This document shows, piece after piece, positions 22,886 through 31,718 of a stretch of 64,000 nucleotides of DNA. The stretch is from Avelusimicrobium sp963660385. GTDB taxonomy: Bacteria > Elusimicrobiota > Elusimicrobia > Elusimicrobiales > Elusimicrobiaceae. The DNA lies in NCBI GenBank assembly GCA_963660385.1, contig CAVKWQ010000001.1:1-64000 (forward strand). Direction: 5' to 3'. Every line of letters starts with the position of its first letter. Within the stretch, counting starts at the first letter, position 1. The position numbers and the translations under genes are program-made. Under the pieces are notes generated by a model, which saw nothing but the letters and a program-made list of their open reading frames with translations, ran no database searches and was not told where the DNA came from.

Positions 22886-24520
22886 TTACATCATACCGCC
22901 CATTCCGCCCATACCGGGCATCGCGGGGGCGTGAGCGCCTTCTTTTTCGGGGGCATCCGCCACCAAGGCTTCGGTAAGGAGTACCGTGCCGGTGATAGAA
23001 GCCGCATTTTCAAGCGCGGTGCGAACCACTTTGGCCGGGTCCACTACGCCCGCCTTCAAGAGGTCGCAGTAGGTGTTGTTTTCGGCATCGTAGCCGTCGG
23101 CGGCGCCTTTCATACTAAGCACCTTGTCCACCACTACCGCACCGTCCAAGCCAGCGTTGGCGGCGATTTGTTTCAAGGGGGCCGTCAAGGCTTTCTTAAC
23201 AATGTTGATACCCGTGCGGATATCGTCGTTGTCGGCTTTCAAGGCTTCCAAGGCCTTTTGGCTGCGGGCCAACGCTACACCGCCGCCAGGCACGAGGCCT
23301 TCTTCCACACCGGCTTTGGTAGCGTTTTTGGCGTCTTCCACTTTGGCTTTTTTGGCTTTCAGTTCGGTTTCCGTAGCAGCACCTACGCTGATAACGGCCA
23401 CACCGCCGGAAAGTTTAGCCAAGCGTTCTTGGAGTTTTTCTTTATCGTACTCGCTCTTGGAGTTTTCAATTTGTTTGCGGATTTGTTCGGCGCGGGCCGC
23501 AATGGCTTCCTTGCTGCCTTTACCGCTGACGATAGTGGTGTTTTCTTTATCTACCACTACGCGGGCGCATTGGCCGAGCATAGCGAGTTCGGCTTTGTCC
23601 AACTTAATGCCGCGTTCTTCGCTAAGCACTTCGCCGCCCGTCAAAATGGCGATATCTTCCAACATTTCTTTGCGTCTGTCGCCAAAGCCCGGGGCTTTAA
23701 CCGCGCAACCCTTCAAGGTGCCGCGGAGTTTGTTTACTACCAAGGTAGCCAACGCTTCGCCGTCCACATCTTCGGCAATGATGAGGAACTGCTTGCCGCT
23801 TTGTACGATTTTTTCCAAAACCGGCAAGAGGTCGTTCATAGAGGAAATCTTCTTGTCCGTAATGATGATGTACGGGTTTTCCAACACGCACTCCATACGT
23901 TCGGAATCGGTTACAAAGTAAGGAGAAATGTAACCGCGGTCAAACTGCATACCTTCCACAATATCCAGTTGGGTGGTAGCGGTTTTGCCTTCTTCTACGG
24001 TGATGACGCCTTCCGCGCCGACCTTTTCAATCGCTTCGGCAATCATATTACCGATTTCGCGGTCGTTGGAAGAAATAGTAGCGATTTGGGCTTTTTCTTC
24101 TTTGGTCTTTACGGGTTTGTGCATTTTGGCCAGTTCCGCTTTGGTGGCTTCTACGGCCATTTCAATACCCTTTTTGACGAGCGTCGGATTGGCACCGGCG
24201 GTAATGTTTTTAATCCCTTCGGTCAACATCGCGTTGGCGAGCACCGTGGCGGTGGTGGTACCGTCGCCGGCTACGTCGTTGGTTTTGGAGGCGACTTCGC
24301 GGATTAACTGCGCGCCCATATTTTCAAACTTGTCTTCCAGTTCAATATCTTTGGCGATGGTTACGCCGTCATCAATAATAAGAGGAGAGCCAAATTTCTT
24401 TTCCAATACTACGCTTCTGCCCTTAGGTCCGAGCGTAACTTTTACAGCGTTTGCAACTTTTTCAATGCCCGATTTCATTTTGGCGCGGGCATCGTCGCCG
24501 TACATAATTTGTTTAGCCAT
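22886..24520 (-). CDS. groEL: Chaperonin GroEL
   Basis: 60-kDa chaperonin of 544 residues that forms the double-ring folding chamber in the cytosol. It starts MAKQIMYGDDARAKMKSGIEKVANAVKVTLGPKGR (ATP-binding start). GDGTTTATVLA binds nucleotide, ISPYFVTDSERMECVLENPYIIITDKKISS belongs to the apical domain, and the C terminus is GGMGGMM-type. Family length is 540-550. It lies 18 bp after groES, one operon. Controlled by the CIRCE/sigma70 promoter upstream of groES. Confidence 0.98.
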   Translation of the reverse strand: MAKQIMYGDDARAKMKSGIEKVANAVKVTLGPKGRSVVLEKKFGSPLIIDDGVTIAKDIELEDKFENMGAQLIREVASKTNDVAGDGTTTATVLANAMLTEGIKNITAGANPTLVKKGIEMAVEATKAELAKMHKPVKTKEEKAQIATISSNDREIGNMIAEAIEKVGAEGVITVEEGKTATTQLDIVEGMQFDRGYISPYFVTDSERMECVLENPYIIITDKKISSMNDLLPVLEKIVQSGKQFLIIAEDVDGEALATLVVNKLRGTLKGCAVKAPGFGDRRKEMLEDIAILTGGEVLSEERGIKLDKAELAMLGQCARVVVDKENTTIVSGKGSKEAIAARAEQIRKQIENSKSEYDKEKLQERLAKLSGGVAVISVGAATETELKAKKAKVEDAKNATKAGVEEGLVPGGGVALARSQKALEALKADNDDIRTGINIVKKALTAPLKQIAANAGLDGAVVVDKVLSMKGAADGYDAENNTYCDLLKAGVVDPAKVVRTALENAASITGTVLLTEALVADAPEKEGAHAPAMPGMGGMGGMM

Positions 24521-24538
24521 ACTGATTATTTCCCCCTA

Positions 24539-24832
24539 TTACCCTAAAATACCCAAGATTTCGTCTTGGTGGATGATTAAATATGTTTCGTCGTCCAGTT
24601 TTACTTCGGTTCCGGAGTATTTGCCGTACAACACGCGGTCGCCTTTTTTAACGTCCATCGGCGCGCGTTCGCCTTTTTCGTTCAATTTGCCGGCACCGAC
24701 GGCCAACACTTCGCCTTCCATCGGTTTTTCTTTGGCGGTGTCAGGAATGATGATTCCCCCTTTCATCGTTTCTCTTTCAATGGGCTTTACGATTACACGG
24801 TCGCCCAACGGTTTAATTTTTACTTCTGCCAT
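24539..24832 (-). CDS. groES: Co-chaperonin GroES
   Basis: 10-kDa lid of the GroEL chamber, 97 residues: VKIKPLGDRVIVKPIE start, the mobile loop MKGGIIIPDTAKEKP, and the conserved end YLIIHQDEILGILG. The ATG at 24832 is 9 nt from AAGGAG; a GTG two codons upstream sits too near that site. First gene of the groES-groEL operon with a CIRCE-bearing promoter. Confidence 0.97.
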   Translation of the reverse strand: MAEVKIKPLGDRVIVKPIERETMKGGIIIPDTAKEKPMEGEVLAVGAGKLNEKGERAPMDVKKGDRVLYGKYSGTEVKLDDETYLIIHQDEILGILG

Positions 24833-24882
24833 TTTCACTCACTCCTTATGAAGATATTGTAAATATAACGCCTGTGAGGTTG

Positions 24883-24936
24883 TTAGCACTCACTTTGGCT
24901 TAATGCTAATTTAGCATTTCTGTTTAAAATTGTCAA
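24883..24936 (-). promoter_or_regulatory. Heat-shock promoter with CIRCE operator
   Basis: On the minus strand: TTGACA (24936-24931), 17-bp spacer, TAAATT (24913-24908). At the start site is TTAGCATTA-N9-GAGTGCTAA (24909-24883), a CIRCE element for the repressor HrcA with two mismatches in one arm (consensus TTAGCACTC-N9-GAGTGCTAA). An additional perfect half-site lies upstream of the -35 box at 24948-24956. HrcA itself is not in the window. Confidence 0.88.
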
Positions 24937-24994
24937 CCCCCTTATTAGAGTGCTAATAAAGGGGTTGTTAAAATACGGTTTTTTCAGGCGGGAA

Positions 24995-25819
24995 TTACCT
25001 TCTGGAAAAGAACGTTTTTAAGCGTTGCTTAAAGGTAAGTTTTTTGGCCGGAAGAATTTTGATAAGGACGGCGGAAATATTATCCTGCCCGTCTTTATCG
25101 TTAGACACGCGCACCAGTTGCTTGCACAGTTTAACAATGGGCAACTGGCTTCCCTCGCGCAGGATATCGCCCATATCGTTTTCGGAAAGCCCCTTATAAA
25201 GGCCGTCCGAGCACAACAGCAATGTATCACCGATTTTGACCGGGAATTTTAACAGGTCAAATTCAATATTCTTTTTAATACCCATTGCGCGGGTGAGGAC
25301 GTTTTGGATTTTGGAGTGGTCGGCCTCGGCACGGGTCAAAAGGCCGCGGCGGACGTGCTCCATAGCCAACGAGTGGTCCGTGGTAATTTGGACAATCTTT
25401 TTATCCCGAAACAAGTATAGACGCGAATCCCCGACGTGTACGGCGGTGGCGAAATCCCCGTCAAAAAGTACTCCCGTCAAGGTGGTGCCCATCATCCGGT
25501 AAATGTCGGACGATTGCGCCGTAGAATAAATGGCGGCGTTTGCCAAATTGGCGGCCATTAACAGTTTGCGTTCGGCCGGGTCCAGTTTGGGCAAGAAATT
25601 CTCCGGGATTTTTAATTGGTTGGTATTTACCTTGCGTATGGTTTCCGCCAGTACGGACACGGCGATATTGCTGGCAATTTCGCCCGCGCTGTGCCCCCCC
25701 ATACCGTCGGCCACTACGCCAAGGCCCAAGTCGGAAGAAATGAGCACGTTATCTTCGTTTTTTTCACGGATTTTGCCAATGTCGGTTACGGCCGCAAACT
25801 CAATGTCAAAACTGCTCAT
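24995..25819 (-). CDS. PP2C-type serine/threonine phosphatase
   Basis: A 274-residue cytosolic Mn/Mg-dependent phosphatase. PP2C metal motifs: REKNEDN (18-24), ADGMGGHSAGE (37-47), GTTLTGVLF, GDSRLYLFR, TTDHS, CSDGLYKGLSENDM and GQDNISAVLI. It has no membrane anchor. Its start overlaps the stop of the kinase gene by 4 nt, the usual stp-prkC-type partnership in which the phosphatase reverses kinase action. Length fits the StpA/PrpC family plus a short basic tail (KRLKTFFSRR). Confidence 0.94.
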   Translation of the reverse strand: MSSFDIEFAAVTDIGKIREKNEDNVLISSDLGLGVVADGMGGHSAGEIASNIAVSVLAETIRKVNTNQLKIPENFLPKLDPAERKLLMAANLANAAIYSTAQSSDIYRMMGTTLTGVLFDGDFATAVHVGDSRLYLFRDKKIVQITTDHSLAMEHVRRGLLTRAEADHSKIQNVLTRAMGIKKNIEFDLLKFPVKIGDTLLLCSDGLYKGLSENDMGDILREGSQLPIVKLCKQLVRVSNDKDGQDNISAVLIKILPAKKLTFKQRLKTFFSRR

Positions 25820-28131
25820 AACTCCTCCTCTTTAAACAAGATAGTGCCCGCACACGAGCAAACGCCAAACAGGTAAAGCATTACAATCAAGAAGCCGTAG
25901 GCGTTGTTATCCTGCGCGTAGCGGTTGAAGTTGTAAAGCGGCAAACTGACCGCATAATCCCACACGGATAGGTGCATTTTGTTTTCCCCGCCGTGGTAAT
26001 ATTGCTGTAAGAAATGGATAAACATCGGCATTGTCTGCTCGTCAAACACGCCCGGGGCCGCGCGGTTAATGCGGGTTTCCAAGAACGCGTAAGTTTCATC
26101 CTCACTCAGCCCGGTCAGTTCGTTGGTTTTATCAATTTGGGCAAAGGTTTGGCGTTGGCTTTTAATACCCACCAATTTTTCCATACGGGCGGTAGATTCG
26201 GCGTCGTGGGTAGAGGCTACCTTAATATGGTCGGTTAAGGCCGCCAAGGTCTTGTTGGTTGTGTCCGTCAGGCCGGATACCGCATATACCCACATCCCGC
26301 CAATGCCAAGCACCATCAGCACAAACGGGAAAAGGATACTGTTTTCCCGCTTGACGAGCAGGTAATAGGCGGATAAGAACCCGCAGAAGAGCGCCGCGTA
26401 AAAGATTACCTGTACGGTAACGTCTTGGCTGGCCGGCGGAATAGACAAGTGCGCCGCCAAAAACGCGGTTACCATAGAAAAGATAAGGAGTGCGGTGCCC
26501 AACACGCCTTGCGCAATAGAGCGGTTTACGCGCCAGCACAGCGACAATCCCCACGCGGCGGCCAATACCAAATAGCACAGGTAATATTCCGGCGTAAAGA
26601 GGTATTGCCCCACTTGGGATAAGTCCATAAAGGCCGCTTCGGGAGTGAATAACCCCGTCATATACGACACCACCGCCAACACCAAAAGCAGCGTGGTGGA
26701 GCGCGAAAAGGCCCTTATGGTGGAAGAAGCAAAGATAAACATCAGGGTAACGGCTGCCACACCCGTCATAAGCGCCTGGTTGGGCTCGTACTGGGCCGCA
26801 AAGAACGGGTTAATCAGGTTGGATAAAAAGCCCGCTGTTAAATCCGTATGCACGGAGCAAATCTTGCCGAACGTATAGAAAACGTAAATAATCCCGGCGG
26901 CAAACGCCATAAAGAGCGGTACAAACAGGATAAATTTTACAATATCCGTGGCCGCCGCTTTAATGACGGGCGCCCCGTTTCCACGCGGTTTGCGCACCTG
27001 TTTGGCGGGGACAAACACATTAACGGGTTTTACATCTTGCGCCGCCAGCATTTGCGGTTCGGGCTCTTTTTTAGGAACCTTGGGCGTATCGGGAATATCC
27101 GCCGCCGCGTTTATGCTGGGCATAAGCGAGGGCAGACGGGCCGAAGACGTGGTTTTCGGGCGGGCCGCCGCTTCCTGTGCGCGGGCTTTGGTAATGCTCT
27201 GCGTGGTGGGCATTTCCTCTTTGGCAATTTTTAACGGGCCTTCCTCGCCCAAATCAATCGCACGGCCGGAGTTGCCCATTTTTACGCGCAGTTGGTCCTC
27301 CGCGCGCATTTTTTGGAAATACTGATAGGTTTCTTTGGCGGTTTGGAAGCGGTCATCCGGGTTTTTGCTCATCAGTTTTTGCACCGCAAGCGCGAGCCAG
27401 CCCGGCATATCCTTGCGGATTTTGGCCGGATTGGGCACCGGGTCGTTGATGTGCTTTTGGATGATATCAATGGTATTTTTGCCGTTGTACGGGAATTGCC
27501 CCGTCAGTACATAGTACATACTGGCCCCGACGGAATACAAATCCGCGCGCGTATCCAGGTCCTTGCCCAAGGCCTGTTCCGGCGCGATAAAATACGCCGT
27601 GCCGGCCAGTTCGGTGGTTTTGGTGGAGCCTTTGCTTTTATCCACCTTTTTGGCGATACCGAAGTCCACCACTTTGGGCTGCATTTGCGGGTTAATCAAA
27701 ATATTGGAAGGTTTAATATCCCGGTGGATAATCCCCTTTTCGTGCGCGGCGGACAAGCCCTGTAAAACGCCTTCAAACAAGTCCAAAATCAGCCCAATCG
27801 GCAGAACTTTGTTGCGCTTTAACATCATTGAAAGGGTTTGCCCCTCAATAAACGACATTACAATAAAGTAATAGCCCTTTTCCTTGCCGACGTTATACAC
27901 GTTTACAATGTTGGGGTGGTCCAATTCCGCAATAGCGCGGGCCTCGGTTAAAAAGAGTTCCACCGCTTTTTTATCGTTAGCCAAGGCGGGGCTTAAAATC
28001 TTTACGCAGACGATGCGGTTTAAGGCTTTGTGGCGCGCTTTATATACCGCGCCCATACCGCCTTCGGCGACTTTGTTTAAAATTTCGCAACCGGAAATTT
28101 CTTTTCCAACCAATGAGGGAGTATTGTTCAT
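25816..28131 (-). CDS. Membrane Ser/Thr protein kinase with multi-helix C terminus
   Basis: A 771-residue Hanks-type kinase. Kinase domain about 14-280: glycine loop AEGGMGAVY (22-30), catalytic Lys44, HRDIKPSN (136-143, Asp138), DFG (156-158), and the activation segment AGTAYFIAPEQ. A Pro/Ala-rich linker (about 285-400) leads to roughly ten hydrophobic segments (400-625), then a non-membrane stretch and a last helix near the C terminus. PASTA repeats, usual in PrkC kinases, are absent. The kinase faces the cytosol. An operon with the PP2C phosphatase (ATGA overlap); AAGGAAC precedes the ATG. The membrane part may sense a ligand or carry transport activity; it matches no family I know. Confidence 0.88.
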   Translation of the reverse strand: MNNTPSLVGKEISGCEILNKVAEGGMGAVYKARHKALNRIVCVKILSPALANDKKAVELFLTEARAIAELDHPNIVNVYNVGKEKGYYFIVMSFIEGQTLSMMLKRNKVLPIGLILDLFEGVLQGLSAAHEKGIIHRDIKPSNILINPQMQPKVVDFGIAKKVDKSKGSTKTTELAGTAYFIAPEQALGKDLDTRADLYSVGASMYYVLTGQFPYNGKNTIDIIQKHINDPVPNPAKIRKDMPGWLALAVQKLMSKNPDDRFQTAKETYQYFQKMRAEDQLRVKMGNSGRAIDLGEEGPLKIAKEEMPTTQSITKARAQEAAARPKTTSSARLPSLMPSINAAADIPDTPKVPKKEPEPQMLAAQDVKPVNVFVPAKQVRKPRGNGAPVIKAAATDIVKFILFVPLFMAFAAGIIYVFYTFGKICSVHTDLTAGFLSNLINPFFAAQYEPNQALMTGVAAVTLMFIFASSTIRAFSRSTTLLLVLAVVSYMTGLFTPEAAFMDLSQVGQYLFTPEYYLCYLVLAAAWGLSLCWRVNRSIAQGVLGTALLIFSMVTAFLAAHLSIPPASQDVTVQVIFYAALFCGFLSAYYLLVKRENSILFPFVLMVLGIGGMWVYAVSGLTDTTNKTLAALTDHIKVASTHDAESTARMEKLVGIKSQRQTFAQIDKTNELTGLSEDETYAFLETRINRAAPGVFDEQTMPMFIHFLQQYYHGGENKMHLSVWDYAVSLPLYNFNRYAQDNNAYGFLIVMLYLFGVCSCAGTILFKEEEL

Positions 28132-28280
28132 ATGTTCCTTTACAACCCAAATATAAAAATCTTTAAATGATGATGCAAAAATTGCTTGATTTTATGATAA
28201 CCAAGCAATAGAATATAGTTATAGTTAATCTTATCATATTTTACGGGAATAGTTATAGTCTTTTTACGGGGGTGTTTTAT

Positions 28281-28742
28281 ATGAGCGAAAGCAGTTTTAC
28301 GTTACTTAGGGATATCGGCGCGTTGCCGCTTGAAAATAACGAAGAGGTCCGTTTTAGTATTGATGCGTACCGAGGGTTCCGCTATGTGTCGGTGCGGCGG
28401 TATTTGCTGACGGACTCTTTCAGCGGGGCCACGCGCGACGGCGTAACGATGACGCCGGAAATCCTGCGCGCCTTGGAGCCTCTTTTGTCCGCGTTGCCGG
28501 ATGACATTAAGGCCGTAAAGGACGGCACGATTGGCAAGTTCGCCAAGCGCCCGGGTATTTGCATTGTGGCTTCTGTGGGTACCTTTAAAGGCCGCCGCGG
28601 CTTGGATTTGCGCCAATGGCAGGAAGATGTAGGCTTTACAAAAAAGGGTATTTGGCTGCCGCTAGAAAAACTGCCGGAAATTAAAAAACTTTTTGCGGCC
28701 ACCCGCCAGGCCTTGGACGAAAAGCCTGAGGATGATTTTTAA
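28281..28742 (+). CDS. Tandem PC4-like (YdbC-type) nucleic-acid-binding protein
   Basis: A 153-residue cytosolic protein. Two segments resemble the PC4/p15 ssDNA-binding fold: YRGFRYVSVRRYLLTDS...GVTMTPEILRALEPLL (residues about 27-70) and RRGLDLRQWQEDVGFTKKGIWLPLEKLPEIKKLF (about 106-140). The second has the classic pattern of aromatic and basic strand, then TKKGI, then helix. PC4-like proteins bind single-stranded DNA and modulate transcription. The ATG at 28281 follows GGGGGT by 7 nt; a GTG 9 nt upstream lies within that site and is rejected. It diverges from the kinase gene, with a 150-bp AT-rich spacer that has a TTGCTTG/CAAGCAA inverted repeat near 28181-28207. Single gene. Confidence 0.65.
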   Translation: MSESSFTLLRDIGALPLENNEEVRFSIDAYRGFRYVSVRRYLLTDSFSGATRDGVTMTPEILRALEPLLSALPDDIKAVKDGTIGKFAKRPGICIVASVGTFKGRRGLDLRQWQEDVGFTKKGIWLPLEKLPEIKKLFAATRQALDEKPEDDF

Positions 28743-28762
28743 GCCGTTTCCCTGTAACATTA

Positions 28763-28792
28763 AAAAGCCCCGCTCGTTTGAGCGGGGCTTTT
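28763..28792. terminator. Bidirectional intrinsic terminator
   Basis: AAAAGCCCCGCTC/GAGCGGGGCTTTT hairpin between the convergent PC4-like and GT9 genes. Confidence 0.88.
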
Positions 28793-28799
28793 CGTCTGT

Positions 28800-30359
28800 T
28801 TATTTGTGTAATTCTTCGTGCGGGGCGGGCAAGTTGTGGTGTTCTGCCAGCATTTCCTTGGCGTTTTCAAAAACGCGGTCGGGCAAAATGTCCCGCATAC
28901 ATTTAAAATGGCCCAAGGGGCATTTCTTCCCCCCGTGCAACGCACACGGGCGGCACGGCAAGTCCTTTACTTCAACCACTCTGTGTCCTTCCCCATACGG
29001 GAAGAAGCCCAGTTCTCGCGTAGTCGGTCCAAAGATAGCCAAGGTCGGCACGTCAAAGGCGGTAGCAATGTGCATAGGCCCGGAGTCGTTGGTGATAAAG
29101 AGTTTAAAGTGCTTCATTAACGCCATTAAATCGGCCAGGCTGGTTTTGCCGCATAAGTTGGCGGCGTGGCCTTGGGAAAGTTGGCAGATTTTTTCGCCCA
29201 AGTCAGCGTCTTTATGCCCCCCACCCACGAGTACGGCCTGTACGCCCAGTTCGGTTTGCAGGCGGCTGATAAGTTGGACGAAATACTCCATCGGCCAGCA
29301 TTTGGTCGGCCACGCGCTTCCGGCGTGAATACCGACGAGCGTTTTGCCTTCCAAGTTAAAATCCTTCATTAGACGCGCGACGTTTTCCTCGGCGGACGGC
29401 GCATAGCGCATATTGAGTTTTTCGGCCTTGAATTTTTCCTTTACAATGCCCTGCAAAAGCGAAAGGTTGCGCTCTGCATCGTGAATCATCCAAGAGAACG
29501 GCACCGTTTTGGTGTATAAGAACCAGCCCTCGCTGGACGTAAAACCGATACGCACGGGCACGCGGGAAAGCCAAGCGATAAGCGCGCTTCTAAAACTGCG
29601 GTGCGGCACGAGCAAAATGTCAATATGGGACTCTTTAATGGCTTTGGCCGTCTTCCACACGCCGACGATTTTATTCCAGCCGCGTTTGTCGTTTAAGATA
29701 ATTTCAGAAACTTCCTTCATCGGTTTAAAAATATCTTCCGTCTGCGGGCGGGTGATAACTACGATTTTGGCCTCGGGGAAAAGTTTAGCCGTCTTTTGGA
29801 TAAGCGGCGTCGTCAGTACGCTGTCGCCGATGAACGAGGTTTGGAAGATACCGATTTTGTTTACCTTTTTACCTGCTAGGTTGGCATCTTCATAGGCCCA
29901 GTCGCCCAGTTTCGGCTCTTTGTATTTAATTTCAATGCCCCACGGTTTAAGGGCTTCCAAATATTTTTCCAAGGTGTGTTTTTCAAGCACCGGGGAAGTT
30001 TTGTGGAATTTTACGAACATCCGGCGCGCTACGGAGTTTTTGTCGTAGCGGACGCGGTGCGGAATACGGCTAAAAAAGCCCATTAAAATACTTTTTAAGG
30101 TGGCGTGCAAGTCCAAATAGTGCGTAAAGTGTCCCGCACGGATTTGGCGGATGTTGGCCCACAGACCTTTTTTGGCGACCATAATTTCGTCAATATCCGG
30201 GTGCCCGGCGAGCACTTGGGCAAACTGCGGCTTTACCATAAGCGTAATGCGCGCGTTGGGCCATTGGGCCTTGATATTCTTATATACCGGGGAGGACAAA
30301 ACAATATCCCCCAGCGAAGAAAGACGCACGACTAAAATATTAGGGTTATTTTCGTTCAT
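28800..30359 (-). CDS. GT9 heptosyltransferase-like enzyme with an extra N-terminal domain
   Basis: A 519-residue protein of glycosyltransferase family 9 (WaaC/WaaF type), which adds heptose or similar sugars to LPS core on the cytosolic membrane face. Residues about 8-165 are one GT9 N-terminal Rossmann domain (VVRLSSLGDIVLSSPVYKNI). Residues about 168-330 are a second such domain (IGIFQTSFIGDSVLTTPLIQK). The C-terminal nucleotide-sugar domain (about 335-480) holds GIHAGSAWPTKCWP and NDSGPMHIATAFDVPTLAIF. GT9 enzymes are usually about 350 residues, so this one carries an extra N domain. A Cys-rich tail (LPCRPCALHGGKKCPLGHFKC) may bind metal. It overlaps waaA by 14 nt, so both belong to an LPS-core operon. 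Confidence 0.85.
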   Translation of the reverse strand: MNENNPNILVVRLSSLGDIVLSSPVYKNIKAQWPNARITLMVKPQFAQVLAGHPDIDEIMVAKKGLWANIRQIRAGHFTHYLDLHATLKSILMGFFSRIPHRVRYDKNSVARRMFVKFHKTSPVLEKHTLEKYLEALKPWGIEIKYKEPKLGDWAYEDANLAGKKVNKIGIFQTSFIGDSVLTTPLIQKTAKLFPEAKIVVITRPQTEDIFKPMKEVSEIILNDKRGWNKIVGVWKTAKAIKESHIDILLVPHRSFRSALIAWLSRVPVRIGFTSSEGWFLYTKTVPFSWMIHDAERNLSLLQGIVKEKFKAEKLNMRYAPSAEENVARLMKDFNLEGKTLVGIHAGSAWPTKCWPMEYFVQLISRLQTELGVQAVLVGGGHKDADLGEKICQLSQGHAANLCGKTSLADLMALMKHFKLFITNDSGPMHIATAFDVPTLAIFGPTTRELGFFPYGEGHRVVEVKDLPCRPCALHGGKKCPLGHFKCMRDILPDRVFENAKEMLAEHHNLPAPHEELHK

Positions 30360-31620
30360 AGTTGTTTACCACTTCCATTATACGGTTGGTTGCTCCTTTA
30401 AAACTTAGCGCCGTTTTGCGCGCTTTTTCGGACATATTTTCCAGTTGTGCCGGGTCAGCCAGCAACCGCAGCACCGTTTCTTTAAAATTGGTTTCGTTTA
30501 CCAAAACTCCCCCGCCATTTTCCAACAGGGCTTGGGCGGTTAAGGGCGCGTTATAAAAATAGCGGCCGAACAAAACGGTTTTGGATAAAATAGCCGGTTC
30601 CAACAAATTGTGCGCGCCGCGCGGTACGACCGACCCCCCCACAAACGTAAGCGAAGCACAGGCATAGAGCGACTGCAACAGCCCCATTACATCGGCGCAG
30701 AGAATATCGGTATTTTTATCAAATTGGCCTTGGCTGACAAACGCATAATGTAGCCCGCTTTGGCGCAGGGCGGTTTCAATTTCCGGCTTGCGCTCCAAAT
30801 GGCGTGGGGCAAAAATAATCTTGGCACTCGTTTTAATGATGTCTGCCGCCGCCCGCAAAAGCATTGTTTCTTCGGCGGGGTGCGTGCTGCCCAGCACCAA
30901 AATTTTGCGCCCGTTCCAGCCGAGGGCAGTCAACATTTTTTCCACTTCGCCCACCTTGGCAGGGTTATCGTTTAAGGTGTCGTACTTTACGTTGCCGCAA
31001 ACAAAGATTTTATTTTTATCCATACCCAATTTTTCGTAATGTTGGGCGGCCTCTTGCGTTTGCAGAGCGGCAAAGGACAGCGTGTTAAAGGTTTCTTTAA
31101 AAAGCGGTTTGATAAGCCCATAGGCGCGGGCCGATTTGGCGGAAATGCGCCCGTTAATTACCGCCGCCGGAACGCCCGCTTGGTGCGCGGCGGCCAGCAT
31201 ATTGGGCCAAATTTCCCGCTCCACCACAAACAGGCGGTACGGTTTAGCCAAACGGATAAAGCGTTTGCAGGACGGGTAAAAATCAAGCGGAGCCAAAAAG
31301 GCTTTGGTAATGTTGGGGTTTTTGAGGGCAGTTTCCTTGCCGGCCTCGGTGGTGGTGGTTACGATAACGTCTTTTTTGTAAAACGCTTTTAGGCGGGAAA
31401 TGACCTCTTTCATAGACATCACTTCCCCCACGCTTGCACAATGGAGCCACAAGGCCCCTTGGGGGATTTCCCCCTCTTTTTCAAGCCCGAAGCGTTCCTT
31501 TAACTCTTGGTACAGGTGCTTTAAAAGGCCGCGCCGCGGCGAGCACAAAAAGCCCAGCAGCACGCCCAAAGCGGCCAAAGGAAAAATGAGGTTAGTCAAA
31601 AATAAAAGGACTCTTCCCAT
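30346..31620 (-). CDS. waaA: 3-deoxy-D-manno-octulosonic acid transferase
   Basis: A 424-residue inner-membrane-associated GT30 enzyme that transfers Kdo from CMP-Kdo to lipid A precursor. An N-terminal membrane helix (LLFLTNLIFPLAALGVLLGF) is followed by LWLHCASVGEVMSMKEVI (catalytic Glu in ASVGE), VVEREIWPNM, VINGRISAKSARAY, GNVKYD, VLGSTHPAEE and GGSVVPRGAHNLLEP, the usual WaaA/KdtA motifs. Length is typical. A TATAAT on the minus strand ends 9 nt before the ATG and there is no ribosome site, so the transcript may be nearly leaderless. It shows that the organism makes Kdo-containing LPS. Confidence 0.95.
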   Translation of the reverse strand: MGRVLLFLTNLIFPLAALGVLLGFLCSPRRGLLKHLYQELKERFGLEKEGEIPQGALWLHCASVGEVMSMKEVISRLKAFYKKDVIVTTTTEAGKETALKNPNITKAFLAPLDFYPSCKRFIRLAKPYRLFVVEREIWPNMLAAAHQAGVPAAVINGRISAKSARAYGLIKPLFKETFNTLSFAALQTQEAAQHYEKLGMDKNKIFVCGNVKYDTLNDNPAKVGEVEKMLTALGWNGRKILVLGSTHPAEETMLLRAAADIIKTSAKIIFAPRHLERKPEIETALRQSGLHYAFVSQGQFDKNTDILCADVMGLLQSLYACASLTFVGGSVVPRGAHNLLEPAILSKTVLFGRYFYNAPLTAQALLENGGGVLVNETNFKETVLRLLADPAQLENMSEKARKTALSFKGATNRIMEVVNNYERK

Positions 31621-31681
31621 ATATATCTTATTATATGATATTTGTCCGTCCGTCGGCTACTGGGGAATTTTTGTCAGGCAG

Positions 31682-31710
31682 AAAAAAGCCCCGGGGATAG
31701 CCGGGGCTTT
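31682..31710 (-). terminator. Intrinsic terminator of the AsmA gene
   Basis: AAAGCCCCGG/CCGGGGCTTT stem followed by a T tract on the minus strand. Confidence 0.8.
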
Positions 31711-31718
31711 GGAAAGTA

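Noticed and set aside
22856..24307. Long open frame of 483 codons antisense to groEL
   Set aside because: It is a by-product of groEL codon usage; the translated sequence has no family features, and groEL itself is certain.
24948..24956. Second complete CIRCE element
   Set aside because: GAGTGCTAA is present but no matching arm lies 9 bp away; only a half-site.
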